Assembly: GCA_016199325.1 (NCBI GenBank) | Contig: JACQGW010000155.1 | Span: 1-21,633, forward strand | Direction of reading: 5' to 3' | Source of the DNA: Chloroflexota bacterium | Lineage (GTDB): Bacteria > Chloroflexota > Dehalococcoidia > JACQGW01 | Length of the DNA stretch: 21,633 nt | In this document: piece by piece, positions 20,732-21,633 of the stretch | Layout of the letters: every line of letters starts with the position of its first letter | Numbering within the stretch: the first letter of the stretch is position 1 | The notes under the pieces: generated by a model | Told to the model about the DNA's origin: nothing | Database searches by the model: none | The model's input: only the letters and a program-made list of their open reading frames with translations | Position numbers and translations under genes: made by a program

Positions 20732-21376
20732 TTAGCTGACCGGACCGCCGATCAGGTAATGGAAGCCGTCGGGCCCGACCGCTTTCGTGAGCTTCGCCAT
20801 GATGCTCCGAACGTCGTCGTAGGGGCCGGCCAGGTAGAACGGCTTGCCGTCCCTGCCCAGCGGCACGTGGACGGACACGGCGTCGGGGTCGGCGCCCGCC
20901 AGCAGCGGCTCCGCCCTGTAGTAGTCGCGATGCGGGTCGATGCCAACGGCACTGGCGTAGGCGATGCCCTCTCGAATGATCTTCGCCACCAGGTTCAGGT
21001 CGGCCTTGACCATCGGCTTTTCGGCGGCGATGCGCTCCCGCACCTCCCACTCGTACTCTGCCTGCGTGGGGTACAGCCTGGTGAACGCGTTCTTCACGCC
21101 GAGACAACCGAGGTCGATGAGGAAGATGCCGGCGCCGATCTCCCCGCTCGGCGAGCGCCGCGCGACCACGGCCTGAACGAGCGCCGCCTCCTGCTGCCAA
21201 TCGCGCGAAATCAGGCACTCGTGCATGGGCCAGGTCTCGGCCGAGCGCGGTGCCGGCCGCGGCGCGGCCGACGGTAGAGCGAGACCGCCGACCTGTCTCA
21301 CGATCTGCCGCTTCTCTTTACGCTTTGCGGCTTTGCGCTCCAGCGATCGCTGGCGCCGCTTCTCATCTCGGGGCAC
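20732..21376 (-). CDS. Conserved protein of unknown function
   Basis: A 214-residue protein. The GTG at 21376 was chosen because GGGAGGTGG lies about 7 bases upstream and because the longer frame would read through dispersed repeat copy C. The N-terminus is very basic (about 1-28, KRRQRSLERKAAKRKEKRQ), then WPMHECLISRDW (49-60), a central block IGAGIFLIDLGCLGVKNAF (80-98), and a C-terminal block LGRDGKPFYLAGPYDD (173-188) and GPDGFHYLIGG. I remember this arrangement from other bacterial hypothetical proteins but know no function. No membrane segment or catalytic signature is evident. It might be the first gene of a unit with sucC-sucD, but a 104-bp gap makes this uncertain. Confidence 0.7.
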   Translation of the reverse strand: MPRDEKRRQRSLERKAAKRKEKRQIVRQVGGLALPSAAPRPAPRSAETWPMHECLISRDWQQEAALVQAVVARRSPSGEIGAGIFLIDLGCLGVKNAFTRLYPTQAEYEWEVRERIAAEKPMVKADLNLVAKIIREGIAYASAVGIDPHRDYYRAEPLLAGADPDAVSVHVPLGRDGKPFYLAGPYDDVRSIMAKLTKAVGPDGFHYLIGGPVS

Positions 21377-21407
21377 TGCTAGCCACCTCCCTACCTGCAA
21401 CGGTTGC

Positions 21408-21490
21408 GACAGACAACGAACCGCCAAGACGCCAAGATCGCCAAAGAAGACGCCAAGAACGTCGGTTGATCGTTTGGTCGATCCTTGTGC
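21408..21490 (-). repeat. Dispersed CGCCAAG-rich repeat, copy C (inverted)
   Basis: Begins GACAGACAACGAACCGCC and ends GGTCGATCCTTGTGC; a reverse-complement match to copy A and a direct match to copy B. It lies directly upstream of the RBS of the conserved unknown protein, so any promoter for that gene must lie in or beyond the repeat. Confidence 0.9.
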
Positions 21491-21507
21491 GGACCGCTCC
21501 AATCGAT

Positions 21508-21633
21508 GCATCCGGTACGTAGCCTGCCGACCCGGCCGGACCTCCTCCGTCATGCTGAGCCACAGCGAATCCTCTCCCCGGCCGGTACCGACACCGTCGC
21601 GGAGATGCGTCGCGGCGGCTCAGCAATACGGGG
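21508..21633. repeat. Second copy of the GTCATGCTGAGC composite palindrome, cut by the window end
   Basis: GCATCCGG (21508) corresponds to the outer left arm. GTCATGCTGAGCCACAGCG (21549-21567) and GGAGATGCGTCGCGGCGGC (21601-21619) correspond to the inner arms of 18369-18449, with more mismatches. The right outer arm would lie beyond the window. Confidence 0.75.

Noticed and set aside
4974..21490. Dispersed repeat copies considered as insertion sequences
   Set aside because: They are only about 80 bp, have no transposase, and I could not identify target-site duplications.
21377..21553. N-terminal extension of the conserved unknown protein (longer ORF from 21553)
   Set aside because: The extension translates dispersed repeat copy C, and a good RBS precedes the GTG at 21376.

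Overview
The window is GC-rich, densely coding bacterial DNA with sigma-70-type promoters (several TTGACA boxes 16-17 bp from a TATAAT-like box) and polycistronic units whose starts and stops overlap. I infer a soil or sediment Chloroflexota-like bacterium (low to moderate confidence). The grounds are the gene content and the interspersed repeats of the CGCCAAG-rich and GTCATGCTGAGC...GCAGCG types, which I associate with that phylum. No rRNA, tRNA, CRISPR array, intact transposase or replication origin was seen.

Layout. (1) 1-2410: two tandem paralogues with a duplicated N-terminal beta-type domain and a C-terminal cyclic-nucleotide-binding domain, each with its own promoter and separated by a 13-bp minisatellite. 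(2) 2411-3440: a decayed patch with two overlapping unrecognised minus-strand ORFs, a helicase-like gene remnant and a truncated copy of a dispersed repeat. (3) 3448-4167: an AlkZ-related winged-helix protein, ending tail to tail with the next unit. (4) 4174-8866: a minus-strand TPP-enzyme, class V aminotransferase and SDR cluster, divergent from a FadR-type GntR regulator; back-to-back promoters each carry a similar operator-like motif. (5) 8867-9419: non-coding, filled with repeats and hairpins, including an 85-nt near-perfect palindrome. (6) 9420-11875: a cbb3-like heme-copper enzyme cluster (CcoN-like, CcoO-like, CcoS, small CcoP-like membrane protein) whose catalytic subunit appears to lack the cross-linked tyrosine. 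(7) 11970-18325: a first CMD-family protein, then a tightly packed seven-gene unit: second CMD protein, SsuABC/TauABC-type ABC importer, stand-alone class I lysyl-tRNA-synthetase-like protein, core-MetE-like methyltransferase, OsmC-like protein. (8) 18326-21633: a nested palindrome, then on the minus strand sucD, sucC and an unrecognised conserved protein, followed by two more repeat copies.

How the genes may work together. The GntR/TPP/aminotransferase/SDR block looks like a substrate-induced catabolic operon for a 2-oxo or amino acid. The seven-gene unit looks like uptake and processing of a small organosulfur or methylated compound, with thiol-redox proteins at both ends. The aminoacyl-tRNA-synthetase-like protein inside it is the most promising candidate for undescribed chemistry. 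The heme-copper cluster is a terminal oxidase or NO-reductase-like enzyme. Three full copies and one fragment of one repeat, plus two copies and a fragment of another, occupy most gene-free gaps.
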